From Caulobacteraceae bacterium (lineage in GTDB: Bacteria > Pseudomonadota > Alphaproteobacteria > Caulobacterales > Caulobacteraceae), in the NCBI GenBank assembly GCA_025450315.1, contig JANWHQ010000045.1, positions 62,001 to 126,000 on the forward strand: a stretch of DNA of 64,000 bases, read 5' to 3'. Position numbers and translations under genes: made by a program. The notes under the pieces are model-generated. The model saw only the letters and a list, made by a program, of their open reading frames with translations, was not told where the DNA came from and did no database searches. This document shows positions 24,382 to 34,387 of this stretch, one piece after another. How positions within the stretch are numbered: the stretch's first letter is position 1; the number at the start of each line of letters is the position of its first letter.

Positions 24382-26730
24382 TTAATCACCAGGTGCCAGC
24401 TCGAGCAACTGATCAAGCACCCTCCTGGCGTCATCCGCGGCTGCGGAGGCCAGATCAGCTTCGGTGATGCCGATCAGGCTTCGGACATCCTTGCCAAGAC
24501 GTTCGACGTGCGGAGCGAATTTGGAGTCGTCGGGCAGGAGAGCCATCGCCGCAGTGAGCTCATCAAGAGCAAACAAGACGGTGACCCACGCTTCAATCAT
24601 GTCGATGGGCAACTCTTGATATCGCGGATCGATGGCCAGCTTCTTGATCGGCGCGTCCTGACCAACAAAGAAGGCGGCAAGCACGCGGACAATGAGGCGG
24701 GGCCAGCCGGTCTCAGTTTCATCACAGGCGAGGCGATCCCGATGTCCCAGGAGAAGGAGCAACCAAAGCCTGAGGCGGAACACATGGTTGGCCCCAATGG
24801 CGCCGGCCCCGGCCTGAGCCAGGACGGTCTTGCGATAATCGGCGACGGCCTTCTCGATTTGGTGAGCGTCGAAGATGACCCGCGAGCGGTGGCTCTCGGC
24901 CCTATTTGCTGACGCGCCAGCTGGAGAACGCCGAGTCGGCGCGCCGCCGTTCGCGACGCCAGCTTCGTTCCCCTCGCGAACTTGATCTTCCTCGAGAAGA
25001 TCCTCGTACGAGGGACGTTCACCGCCGGAAACAAGGTCGCTCAAGAAGCTTCGCATGACATCGACGCTGCTGCCGGCAAGAGCATTCCGTGCTCCGACAC
25101 CACCATGCCCCTGTCCTTCCGGTGGCGGCGTTCGGACTCTCAAGAAGGCTTCGTAGCCAAGTTGGACAGGCAGCTCGGCCTCTGCAGACGAGCGCCCTTT
25201 GGGTCCCAGCCGACGCGGAATTGCGAGTGCAGTCTGCTCCTCTTTGTCGGCGCGTTCGAGCAGGTCGAGGAGACTGAGGAGCCTCATGTCCAGAGCGCCA
25301 ATTTCCGGCAGCGCACTCGTCACCCGGTCGACGCTCAGGGCGTTCCTTTCCCGACGCCGCAAACGCAGACCTTCTTTGTGCGCAATGATTGCAACTCCGG
25401 AATTCCCGTTCGGGCCCGACGCGCGGGCAAACTTGGCTCCCTCCCCCGCACCATCGATGGTCGATGTCAGAGAGCCATCCGAAGCTCGCCAAGCGGTGGG
25501 AGCGATGCGGCCGACCGGCTCCAGTTCGGGTTCCTTCAGCAATTCGATCGTGACGTTCATAGGGTCGAGTCCCGTCGCTGGCCGCCAAGTCAGTCGATTG
25601 AATTCCATCTCGAACGAGCCGGGCGATCTCGCGGCAGGGTCCTCCAGGGGCAATGGCGCCTCGACTGCCAGTGGCGGAATATCGGAAGCGGCCAAAGCCG
25701 GACCGGAGAGAGCCTTGTCGAGCTTCAGATCCGAGACAACTGTCCCTTCTGGGACCCGCCTGTACAGGCACGCCTCAGCGTTTTGGCCCTTTCGGCCCGG
25801 AAGGCCCATTGCTGCGATAGTGCAGTTGGCGCTCCCCGAAAGGACGTGATCGAACCCGCCTCCCGTCGCGATCACGAGCTTCGCGTGGCTGAACCGCTCG
25901 GCGGGCGAAGCCTCACCAGGAACCAACTCCTTCACTTCGACATCCAGATCTCCAAGTGCTTCCACCGGGAACCGTTGCCGGCCTGTTTGGATCAGCACGA
26001 CCGTGTGGCCGGGCTTGAGGGTTTGGATAAGTGCGCGAAGGGCCAAGAGGCCATCGTCCCAGTAGGGGCTGATCACCACCAGTTGGTCGATGCGGGTATC
26101 GTCAACTTCGAAAGCAAAACGATCGATGATTGACAGCTCTTGCCGGGCCTCATTGGCGATGAAAGCGAGCTTGCTTCCGTCCGCTAGTGTCCAGCTCCGC
26201 TCTGGTGGGACGTCCTGGGCGTCAGCCAACCACGGCGTTCGTGCCTCCAGCCAGGTGAAGGCGTCCCTGACTGGCCCCTGCTCCTCCTCGACCAAATCAG
26301 CCAGATAATTCCAGACCGCAACCGCGAACGCACGCTCAGGGCTTGGCGCGCCGGTGCACTCGACCTCCGTCACCACCTCCCGGTTTCCGGCGATCCCAGC
26401 GGATGTCGCATTGGCCGAGCCGACAACAATTCGAGCGCCGTCACGCCCGACCTGAAAAACGATCTTTGGGTGGAAGACCCCGGACCCATGCGGTGGCGTG
26501 TGGACGACATAGTCCTCCCCGGCTTTGGCGGGTAACGCCCCGCCGTCTGCAAGAGCGAGGGAGACCATGCCGGAGTCGGCCAAAAGCACGATGTTGCCCG
26601 CCCCCGCACCGAAAAATTGGGGCGCCAGCACCTGCTCGAACGCTGTGAACTCGACCCCAAAGGTTGTGACAATCGTGCTGTGAAAACCGCGCGGCGTCAG
26701 CTTTCGGGTAAAGCAATCGTAGAGCTTCAT
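24382..26730 (-). CDS. PLD-fold protein of the defence operon
   Basis: 782 residues. Two half-motifs of the phospholipase D superfamily are visible: HPKIVFQ followed by GSANATSAG (about 107-130) and FSHAKLVIA followed by SGSANCTIAAMG (about 280-305). Each has His, Lys and the G-S-x-N loop but no clear Asp, as in other PLD-like nuclease proteins of restriction systems. The C-terminal 400 residues are not recognised. In DISARM-like arrays a PLD protein is a standard, possibly nucleolytic part. Its ATG overlaps the previous stop (ATGA), it is last in the operon, and it ends only 60 bases from attL. Confidence 0.75.
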   Translation of the reverse strand: MKLYDCFTRKLTPRGFHSTIVTTFGVEFTAFEQVLAPQFFGAGAGNIVLLADSGMVSLALADGGALPAKAGEDYVVHTPPHGSGVFHPKIVFQVGRDGARIVVGSANATSAGIAGNREVVTEVECTGAPSPERAFAVAVWNYLADLVEEEQGPVRDAFTWLEARTPWLADAQDVPPERSWTLADGSKLAFIANEARQELSIIDRFAFEVDDTRIDQLVVISPYWDDGLLALRALIQTLKPGHTVVLIQTGRQRFPVEALGDLDVEVKELVPGEASPAERFSHAKLVIATGGGFDHVLSGSANCTIAAMGLPGRKGQNAEACLYRRVPEGTVVSDLKLDKALSGPALAASDIPPLAVEAPLPLEDPAARSPGSFEMEFNRLTWRPATGLDPMNVTIELLKEPELEPVGRIAPTAWRASDGSLTSTIDGAGEGAKFARASGPNGNSGVAIIAHKEGLRLRRRERNALSVDRVTSALPEIGALDMRLLSLLDLLERADKEEQTALAIPRRLGPKGRSSAEAELPVQLGYEAFLRVRTPPPEGQGHGGVGARNALAGSSVDVMRSFLSDLVSGGERPSYEDLLEEDQVREGNEAGVANGGAPTRRSPAGASANRAESHRSRVIFDAHQIEKAVADYRKTVLAQAGAGAIGANHVFRLRLWLLLLLGHRDRLACDETETGWPRLIVRVLAAFFVGQDAPIKKLAIDPRYQELPIDMIEAWVTVLFALDELTAAMALLPDDSKFAPHVERLGKDVRSLIGITEADLASAAADDARRVLDQLLELAPGD

Positions 26731-28268
26731 GAGAGCTCACTGAGCAAGTCTGAGCCGCGGGCCGTCAGCCCGGCGCCGCCAAGGAGTCGCAAGTCTTCGA
26801 GGAAGGTGATTGCAGGCCCAAGCCTGGGCGTCGTCAGAACCGGACCGTAGCTGGCCCGATATCTCAGACGTCCATCGTCCGCCTCGAAGAGGAACGTGTA
26901 ATCTCTTTGGCGTGCGAACTTCACCATCGCGACTTGCGAGTGACGTCTGATGACCCGCTCCGCGAGCAGCTCGCCGATCACCTCGCTCAAGCTGTCCTCT
27001 GCGCGCTCCGCCAAGAACGAAAGCTCGCTGTTGATCGAGCGGTTGAACACTCTTGGATCAGTCTTCGGAAACAGGTTCTGGATCGCGTGCTGGAGGTCAG
27101 GTCGCGCACGGACTCGGTTCTCGACAGCGCCAATCAAGGTGATTGCCGATGCAACGGCTTGTTGGGGAAGACCGACCACCGGTAGGCGTGTGAGGGGCGA
27201 GGCCAGCGCAGAGGGATCATCGACACCAAGGTCGGCCACGAACCTCGACCAGGGCGTATTCTCTCTGCCAGGCAATGACGCGATCGCGCGCTCGGTTGAG
27301 ACAGCGACGAGCTCACGGAACGTCAGCCCCTCGCCTCCCCGAAGGGCTTCGGTTGAGAGTCTAAGAAGGACGGCGAAGGCAAGCTGCAGCAGATCGTGAG
27401 CCTGATAGGCTTCCCACTGCAGGCGCTCGGGCTCCAACGCATCGCCAAACGACGCCGGAGCGGCACCGAAGAGCTCCCACCTCACCTGGTCGGCGGATGG
27501 CTTGTCGCCGATCCTTTCGGCTACCATCAGCAGGAGTTGAAGCGTCCTGCATCGCACCGCATCCTGCTGCCCCGGAGCGTCATGGAAGCCAAAGAGCGCG
27601 TTGAGGTAGATCGAAGCCTCTGAGGAGTCAGGGTCGATGCGCGACGGCAGGATGCCGTGAAGCGTGGCCAGATCCGACCGTCGGACGACGGCGCTTTCGA
27701 TGGCGGCCAGAATGAATTCCTCGCGCTGGTGGCCGATGCTCTCAGCGAATGCAGCAGCCAACGGCAGGCCCAGGTGCGGTGTTGGCACCCAGATTTGGTT
27801 TCGCTCATCCTCGGCCTGTCCGAGTAGGCCCAACTCGAGCATCTGAGTGGCGTAGGCGCCGCCGTAGACCCCCATGCGCTGTTGAAGGTAGAGGCTGCTC
27901 CCCGACGTTTCGGTGGCCGCCGCGAAGTCTATGAGATCGTCGCCCTTGGCGGCATGAAGCCGACCGCCGGCCCAATCCACGCCAGCGACGCCGATTTCAT
28001 CGCCCGCGTCCGCGGCCGCGAGTGCGTGGAGCGCCTCCGCGCGGCGAACCCATCTCCGCCACACTGTGGCATCGGTGTTTCCGCCAGATCGCTTGGCATA
28101 GGCCGCGGTCAGCCAGGCATAGAGCCCGTAGGGCCGAAGTCGCAGAGTGACGTTGCTGATGCCCGGCAGGAGGTCCTGATAGAGGTTGATCCCGCTGGTT
28201 TGGAGGCCAAGCGGATCGAGACCACGTTTATCGGCCGGTTCTGTCCATTCGGTCGACGGCGCCGCCAC
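26727..28268 (-). CDS. defence-operon protein of unknown family
   Basis: 513 residues, soluble, with no catalytic motif that I can recognise. The N-terminus (NLYQDLLPGISNVTLRLRPYGLYAWL) and middle suggest an all-helical protein, and the last 90 residues (YTFLFEADDGRLRYRASYGP) include a few strands before a final helical tail. It starts three bases after the DUF499 gene and overlaps the PLD gene by ATGA, so it is a fixed member of the same translational unit. Position suggests a structural or specificity subunit bridging ATPase and PLD protein; the sequence alone does not prove it. Confidence 0.7.
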   Translation of the reverse strand: MAAPSTEWTEPADKRGLDPLGLQTSGINLYQDLLPGISNVTLRLRPYGLYAWLTAAYAKRSGGNTDATVWRRWVRRAEALHALAAADAGDEIGVAGVDWAGGRLHAAKGDDLIDFAAATETSGSSLYLQQRMGVYGGAYATQMLELGLLGQAEDERNQIWVPTPHLGLPLAAAFAESIGHQREEFILAAIESAVVRRSDLATLHGILPSRIDPDSSEASIYLNALFGFHDAPGQQDAVRCRTLQLLLMVAERIGDKPSADQVRWELFGAAPASFGDALEPERLQWEAYQAHDLLQLAFAVLLRLSTEALRGGEGLTFRELVAVSTERAIASLPGRENTPWSRFVADLGVDDPSALASPLTRLPVVGLPQQAVASAITLIGAVENRVRARPDLQHAIQNLFPKTDPRVFNRSINSELSFLAERAEDSLSEVIGELLAERVIRRHSQVAMVKFARQRDYTFLFEADDGRLRYRASYGPVLTTPRLGPAITFLEDLRLLGGAGLTARGSDLLSELS

Positions 28269-28271
28269 GGT

Positions 28272-31200
28272 CTATTCGATCGACTTCTCGATGAACCCGA
28301 GGGTGTTGGCGTTTTCGATGAGTGTTCGCACCTTTGCACGCTCGAGACCTGTGGGAACCTCCGCCTCGATCTCGAGCCTGAGCTTCACCTCGGCGCCCGG
28401 CAGCGTCGTGAGTTGCTCGACGATCGCCTCGACAATCTGATGGATGTCCTTCGCGGGCCGTTCCGCCGAGATCATCACCGTTCCGATGAAGCGGGTCGGC
28501 CTTTTCTCGGTCGGGGGTGTGACAGGCGTGCCTTCAGTTGGCTGCTCACCGACACCAGACGCTCCTTCGCCCTTCTCTCCCTGGTCACCGGTCGGCCCAG
28601 GTTGCGCCGGCGGCGGGCGGTGCGCTTCGGCCACATCGAGCTTCACGATCAGGCTATCGCTATCGATGACCACGGCGGCATTGGGGGCTTTCTCGATTGC
28701 CAACCCCAGGTAGGTGTCCGATTTCTCGTCCCATCGCTCGGCATAGGCGAAGGGGCCGGGCAACATGCCGCTCACGGCCGCCTGCACGGCTCTGATCAGG
28801 ACTTCCTGATTCTTCAGTCGCGGCAGGTAGATGTAACGATTGAGGTACTCTCGCAGATCCTTCAGCGACAGGTGCGGCTTGCCATTCCAGATGTATTTCT
28901 TGAGATCGCGATCGAGGCGCGTCGGCCCGAGTTCTGTGAGCAAGCCTTCTTCGGCCACGAGCTTCTTGCTCGCCCTCGCCAGAAGCCCATCCTGCGCGGG
29001 AATCTTGCCAGACACCCACTCCACGTCGGCCTGCGCGCTCTCCTGCGCAGGATAATGGAGGTAGCACCAAGCCTCTTTGAGGCGCGTCCTCATCGTCTCG
29101 TTCGCTTCGGCCAGCTTCGCCTTGGCAAGTGCGCTGTCGCTCTGGGTGAGGTTCAGGCGGTCGGTGTCGCGAACGATCTCGCCCCAGGCCAACGCCGAAC
29201 GCACGGCGTCTTTCAGGTTGTCGAGGTGGCGGGCGTCCGCGGCGATGAAGACCAGCATATTGCGATAGACGCGCGGCGTGCTGGCGCGCTGCATCAGGAT
29301 GTCTTTGGCCTCGGCCAGCGCCTCAGAGCCGTCGCGCCCGTTGTGGGGATGGGCGACGCCCAGCACCACGGCCCGCACGCCGCCAGATTCATCGGGGACT
29401 TCGGCCGACGACGCGGGCGCAACCTGCACGGCGTCGAAATGCCCCCGATCCGCCAGACTGTTCACATACTTGCTCAGCTCACCGTCGATCGTCATCAGGA
29501 CGAGCGCACTCTCGATCTGGGCCGCACGGTCGGCCGCGATCCGGTTGAGGCTGGCCGACATTGAATACCAGTAGCGACCGAGGTCGGCGTGCATGAACTT
29601 GGCTTGGTTGGTCAGGCGCCGAAGGGCATCGCCGAAGATCGCCGGGCGCTCGCCGGGCTGCACCACGCCGAGATTGATCTGCTTGTCGTCGAGCCCCGTG
29701 TTCTGCTGCTGGTGGGTCGGCGCCGTCCCCATGAAGATCGCGCGGGCGACCCGTCTGGTCGCCGAGTAGCGGTTCAGGTTTGGCGCCGCCTGGTCGATCT
29801 TGTAGGGCGTCGACGTCAGGCCATCGACATCGCCGGCGATGATCGACTGCCAACTCACGTCGAGATAGTGCAGCAACTCCGGCTCTACACGCGGTGAGCT
29901 GACCGCAACACTGCCCGGCATGATCATCACCGAGGGATCGCCGTTCATCCAGAGCTCGTGAATGGCCTGCGCCATCAAGCGCAGCACGCCGCGCGTACGC
30001 TGGAATTTCTCAAGCGATCCCCAGGTCGTATAGAGCTGATCAAACAGCTCGGGATGGATCGGATAAGCCTTCTCCAGCTTGCGCCTGTAATCCTCGTCCG
30101 CACAGCCCTGCGGGAAGTCGTTGGCGTTTTCGCGATAGAGCTTGGCGAACTGCTTCAGCGTGTTGTCACGGTGATGGAACTTGTCGCCGGGAATCTCCTT
30201 GAACAACCGCCGCCGGACGATCTCATAGCTCTCTTCCTGGCTCGCCGGTCGCCATGAGGACTCGACCCGGCTGAAGGTCTGTTTGAGGCGGACCAGCGCC
30301 TCCTGGCCGCCTTCGCCACCAACTTCGATCTGGGACGCCGGCAAGGAGGCGACCAGCAGCGTCTTCGGGCTGGCTTTTACCGCCTCAGTGAGCGACTGGA
30401 CGAACGACAGGTTCGCATCGAACGAGCCCGACGGTAGTCCTTCGACCCGGTAGATCTGGCGCAGATAAGCGACCCATTCGTCGATCAGGATCAGGCACGG
30501 TGCGTATTTGTTGAAGATCGCTTCGAGCATGGCGGAGCCCGGCGCAATTCCGCTGGCATCGTTCTCGGCGATCATGTCGAAGGCCTCGGCCCCGCCAAGC
30601 TGCCAGGCCAGTTCGCCCCAGGTCGTGCGAATTTTGCGGCCGCCCTCGGCGTTGAGGACATCCTGTGGCCCCCGGGAGGTGCCGACGAGTACAGCGCGAT
30701 TGATGCGCTGGGGCACACTGAGCCCATGTTTTTCGAGCAACTGGTCCAGTCCGGGCAGGTCCTGGACCGGCGCGGAGCCCGCCATGTGATAGAGGGCGAG
30801 CATCGAGTGGGTCTTGCCGCCTCCGAAATTGGTCTGCAGCTCGACCACGGGGTCGCCGCCACTGCCGGAGAGTCGCTTGGCGGCGCCGATGAGAAGCGCA
30901 CTCAAGCCCTCGGTTAGATAGGTGCGGCTGAAGAACTGCCGCGCATCGCGATAGTCGGCAGGCGCACTGCCCGAATGCACCTTGGCGAGATCTGCCGCGA
31001 ACTCGGCCTGCTGGAACTCGCCGGTGGCCACGTCCTGGTGTGGCTCGACCACGTCCCGCCAGGGGAGCAGGCCGGCCACGGTCTCGACCGAGATCTCCAA
31101 GCGCTGAGTCTTGCGGCGTTCCTCATTGCGCTGAAGTTCGGTGAACTTTGTGCGCAGGATCGTGTCGCGCATCTTGGAGAGCTGCTCGGCAGTCTCACCC

Positions 31201-31568
31201 GCGCTGATCGCTTCCATCAGACGACGCATCGAGTCGAGCGCGCGTTCAGCGTCGTCATAGGTGAAGGTCTCATTGTGCGAGAGCTTGTTGCGGACATCGC
31301 CCAGCTCATTCACCAGCGATCGTTCCGCGCGGCCGAGCACGGTCCTGAACGCATCATTCCAGAACCGATCCATCGCGTTGAGCAACGCGGCCTGATCCCA
31401 GCCAACAGCGCCGTCGCTGTTAGGACGCAAGTTCGGAAGTTTCTCCAGGACCTGGACTTGCCAGTGTCCTTTGAGTGAGCTTTCGAGCCTCTTTTCGACG
31501 AAGGGAATGAGTGCCGCTGGGAGCAGCTCCATTCCCTCGAAGACATACTGACGCGTACTCTTGGCCAC
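28272..31568 (-). CDS. DUF499 ATPase with N-terminal Swt1-like HEPN domain
   Basis: 1098 residues. Residues about 1-125 look like a Swt1-type HEPN domain, with the RX4H motif RNKLSH at 93-98 that is the catalytic signature of HEPN ribonucleases. A large DUF499 (COG1483) P-loop ATPase follows, with Walker A NFGGGKTHS near residue 250 and Walker B CLILIDEWVAYL. The C-terminus (from about 1000) has a Pro/Gly-rich linker and a small domain. DUF499 genes regularly pair with DUF1156 methylases in defence islands, as here (11-base gap). The HEPN end could make this subunit an RNA-cutting effector triggered by the ATPase, which is my inference. Confidence 0.88.
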   Translation of the reverse strand: MAKSTRQYVFEGMELLPAALIPFVEKRLESSLKGHWQVQVLEKLPNLRPNSDGAVGWDQAALLNAMDRFWNDAFRTVLGRAERSLVNELGDVRNKLSHNETFTYDDAERALDSMRRLMEAISAGETAEQLSKMRDTILRTKFTELQRNEERRKTQRLEISVETVAGLLPWRDVVEPHQDVATGEFQQAEFAADLAKVHSGSAPADYRDARQFFSRTYLTEGLSALLIGAAKRLSGSGGDPVVELQTNFGGGKTHSMLALYHMAGSAPVQDLPGLDQLLEKHGLSVPQRINRAVLVGTSRGPQDVLNAEGGRKIRTTWGELAWQLGGAEAFDMIAENDASGIAPGSAMLEAIFNKYAPCLILIDEWVAYLRQIYRVEGLPSGSFDANLSFVQSLTEAVKASPKTLLVASLPASQIEVGGEGGQEALVRLKQTFSRVESSWRPASQEESYEIVRRRLFKEIPGDKFHHRDNTLKQFAKLYRENANDFPQGCADEDYRRKLEKAYPIHPELFDQLYTTWGSLEKFQRTRGVLRLMAQAIHELWMNGDPSVMIMPGSVAVSSPRVEPELLHYLDVSWQSIIAGDVDGLTSTPYKIDQAAPNLNRYSATRRVARAIFMGTAPTHQQQNTGLDDKQINLGVVQPGERPAIFGDALRRLTNQAKFMHADLGRYWYSMSASLNRIAADRAAQIESALVLMTIDGELSKYVNSLADRGHFDAVQVAPASSAEVPDESGGVRAVVLGVAHPHNGRDGSEALAEAKDILMQRASTPRVYRNMLVFIAADARHLDNLKDAVRSALAWGEIVRDTDRLNLTQSDSALAKAKLAEANETMRTRLKEAWCYLHYPAQESAQADVEWVSGKIPAQDGLLARASKKLVAEEGLLTELGPTRLDRDLKKYIWNGKPHLSLKDLREYLNRYIYLPRLKNQEVLIRAVQAAVSGMLPGPFAYAERWDEKSDTYLGLAIEKAPNAAVVIDSDSLIVKLDVAEAHRPPPAQPGPTGDQGEKGEGASGVGEQPTEGTPVTPPTEKRPTRFIGTVMISAERPAKDIHQIVEAIVEQLTTLPGAEVKLRLEIEAEVPTGLERAKVRTLIENANTLGFIEKSIE

Positions 31569-31579
31569 GACGCTCCTCC

Positions 31580-34387
31580 TCAGAGATCTAATCGGATCTG
31601 CCGATCGCCGCCTGTGTCATGGATTGTCGCTGCCTGACGTGTAAGCTCCGTCCAGTCGGCGATCAATGCGTTGTAAGCGGTCGCTTCTTTCGCATCCTTC
31701 CGTTTATTGGCGCTGATATCATAGAGGCAGTAGGCGAGATCCTTCACGGCTTCGGCTCTTGTCTCTATCTTCTTCAGCAGGACGGCGGTGCCGTGCGATG
31801 TGCCGTCCTTCTCGTGCTGCCGGACCAGATATTGGAGGCACTCCCAGACAGTCAGGTGACGATCACTTCCCGGTTCCCAATCGTCGTCTAACTCATCGCG
31901 TGACAGAATGCGCACCCGACCGGCTGCACTATGGACAATCCCTGCATGCTTAGCGCTCTCCACTGAAATTCCGCGCGCCGTGGCGATATTGTTCGCTGTG
32001 CCGTAATCACCAGCCTTCAACCCATTCTGCTCGAACCAAGTAATCGCAAAGCGGGTGTCGGCATCAAACTCTCCCTGGATGCCGCCCAGGTACTCATCGA
32101 GTTCCCGGTTGATGAGCTGGAGCGCGGTCTTCACGCTCATCGGGTGGTCGCCCGACTCCAGTACCGCCTCATATCGCGAGAAGACTCCCATGCCGGGGCC
32201 GATCGCCGATTGTGGCATATCAGCTGGAGCGATGTTTGCCGCTTGAAGCTCGGCGATGGCCGGGGGGAGTTCACGCTTCAAATCACGGATGAACTCCGCG
32301 CGAGTGATAACCTCGGCAGAAGCTTCCTTCTTGCGGCAGACGAGGATCACAGAGTTGGCGAGCGCATTGGAACCAGCTGCTCGCATACGATTGGCGAGCT
32401 CGGTGCGCAGTGGCCAGGTCCGCACGACCGAGTACCCCGCCTCAAAGACTGCCCGAAGAAAAGTTGCCCATCCGGTCGAGCTGATTCCTTCTTGATCGAT
32501 CTCACTCTGCTTGAACGCATAGTATATAGCGGCAGGGTAGAATTCAGAAGATTGCAAGACCATTTTGGAAATGGCGCTTGTCATGCCGTTAAGGAAGAAA
32601 GCTTCCGCCGCTTCCTTATTACCGTGGCGATATGGAGTCGCGACGAGCTCATCTGATTTGGGCGTCGCCAGTAACGCGAAAAGATCCGGATAGATTTCCT
32701 TTAGGCTTCTTTTCATCCACACGAAAAGAAAATCCGACAGATCCGCATATCCTATGTTATCATAGTATGGAGGATCCGTTGAAATTACCTTTCCTTGAGA
32801 AATAGTCTGAACCGATGCGTTTTCCTGGGTAATAGATCCGGCAACAGATGAAGGTAATGCCGAAATGGCGAGTGCGATCCATTCAATACTTGGGGTCCAT
32901 GCTCCTGACGAAGCCCCAAAAACATTCCCCTCACCGAAATCCCACGTCATTGGAATAGCTTGGCGAGCGAAAGTGTTTCTCAATTGTAGTTTAGACGGGC
33001 TGGAATCCCAGGTCGCAATAGTTGAGTTTCGATCGGCGACCTTATTGACGGCCATCGCTAAATACACGCTTACAGCTTCAGAATATGCGCTAGCTCCCTG
33101 GCCACCATCACGAAGCGGACGGAGATCATCGGAGAGGCCAGCCTCGCGAGCGTCTTTCTCGATCTCAATTCGTGCCTCATGCACAAGCTCGCTAAATGTA
33201 TTCAATGCTACAAGTTGGCGATCCGTGAACAGATCGCCGAACGTCTTCATGCCATAGTCTGGCGGTGTGAATGCTCGCCGATCCGGTGACAACAACATTT
33301 CGGGCCGCCAGGAGGGTTTTGCTGAAGTAGCGATGTCAACGTGGTCCTGTGTCGGTTCCACGTAGATGCGTTCCCTATTTCCCTCGGCCACAATTGCGGC
33401 TAGCGCCTGCCCCAAGCCGCCATGCGATGCAGCTCTCACATGAGCCATGGTGATCGCCGTATCTGAAAGAATGCAGCGGAAGTTGGCCCCACGGCCGGCT
33501 TTGGTACCCTCCTTCGCTGCTGCGATCTCTGCCTTGGTCCCGCCAGTCCGGATTCGATAGCTTATGGTCTTCGCCGCCTTGTCGACGACGGGCTCGATCC
33601 ATGCTTCCTTTCCTGGCCTAGAGCTCAGTAGGAAGCTGGACGCGATCGGCACTTGCACGTTGGAAAAGGCAGGGTCGGGGCTGGGCACCGTGCGTACCCA
33701 GATCCACGCGATCACCGTTGCCTTACCGCCCCCGTACTTTTTTGGCAGGTCCACCTGGGGGTAGAGTTTCCCGATGCGCTCCCACGCCTTCTGACGCATC
33801 CATGCGCCATAGTACTTCACGTCCTCCGCCAGCCCTCCCGCGTTCCGGTAGAAGGTTCGATCCTTGGCCCCCGGATGAACAGGCGGCTTGTCCGTGAAGA
33901 GCGGCGGGATTTCGATCATCGCCTTCCCAATCATGACCGCGACCGGGTTCAGGTCTGAGCCGTAGGCGGGTAGGCCTAAGCGTTGCGCTTCGAGCGGGAT
34001 CGAACCGCCACCGGAGAACGGATCGTAGATCGCCGGTAGCTTGCCATCGCAGCTCTTGCGGATTTCAGCTCGCGCGCGCTCCAGCACCTCTTCGTTGGTC
34101 GAGTTCTCCCATTTCACCAGCTCTTCGATGATATCGAAAAGCCGCTTTCGTTCGACCTCAACGGCCTCCGGCGTGGGGAACCTGTCTGGATCACTTGAAG
34201 GGTCATCAACGAGCTGGGCAAACAGGACGGCGCGACACGCCGCTAGCGGACGCCGCGCCCACCACAGGTGCAGAGTGGACGGATGCCCGTGCCGGATCGA
34301 CTTCTCCCGTGCGGACGCCGCATTGATCGCTTCGAGAGGGATCGCGACTTCGATGAGCTTCTTCTTGATGTTATTCGTTGAGGTCAT
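31580..34387 (-). CDS. DUF1156 adenine-specific DNA methylase
   Basis: 935 residues of COG1743. The N-terminal DUF1156 part (AIPLEAINAASAREKSIRHG, LHLWWARRPLAACRAVLFAQL) is followed by SAM motif I (DPFSGGGSIPLEAQRLG) and catalytic motif IV DPPYYDNIGYADLSDF near residue 560, typical of amino-methyltransferases acting on adenine N6 or cytosine N4. It would mark host DNA so that the array ignores self. It overlaps the GHKL gene by 17 bases and leads DUF499 by 11. The central 1 kb is distinctly AT-richer than its neighbours, a sign of separate origin or relaxed codon use. Confidence 0.9.
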   Translation of the reverse strand: MTSTNNIKKKLIEVAIPLEAINAASAREKSIRHGHPSTLHLWWARRPLAACRAVLFAQLVDDPSSDPDRFPTPEAVEVERKRLFDIIEELVKWENSTNEEVLERARAEIRKSCDGKLPAIYDPFSGGGSIPLEAQRLGLPAYGSDLNPVAVMIGKAMIEIPPLFTDKPPVHPGAKDRTFYRNAGGLAEDVKYYGAWMRQKAWERIGKLYPQVDLPKKYGGGKATVIAWIWVRTVPSPDPAFSNVQVPIASSFLLSSRPGKEAWIEPVVDKAAKTISYRIRTGGTKAEIAAAKEGTKAGRGANFRCILSDTAITMAHVRAASHGGLGQALAAIVAEGNRERIYVEPTQDHVDIATSAKPSWRPEMLLSPDRRAFTPPDYGMKTFGDLFTDRQLVALNTFSELVHEARIEIEKDAREAGLSDDLRPLRDGGQGASAYSEAVSVYLAMAVNKVADRNSTIATWDSSPSKLQLRNTFARQAIPMTWDFGEGNVFGASSGAWTPSIEWIALAISALPSSVAGSITQENASVQTISQGKVISTDPPYYDNIGYADLSDFLFVWMKRSLKEIYPDLFALLATPKSDELVATPYRHGNKEAAEAFFLNGMTSAISKMVLQSSEFYPAAIYYAFKQSEIDQEGISSTGWATFLRAVFEAGYSVVRTWPLRTELANRMRAAGSNALANSVILVCRKKEASAEVITRAEFIRDLKRELPPAIAELQAANIAPADMPQSAIGPGMGVFSRYEAVLESGDHPMSVKTALQLINRELDEYLGGIQGEFDADTRFAITWFEQNGLKAGDYGTANNIATARGISVESAKHAGIVHSAAGRVRILSRDELDDDWEPGSDRHLTVWECLQYLVRQHEKDGTSHGTAVLLKKIETRAEAVKDLAYCLYDISANKRKDAKEATAYNALIADWTELTRQAATIHDTGGDRQIRLDL

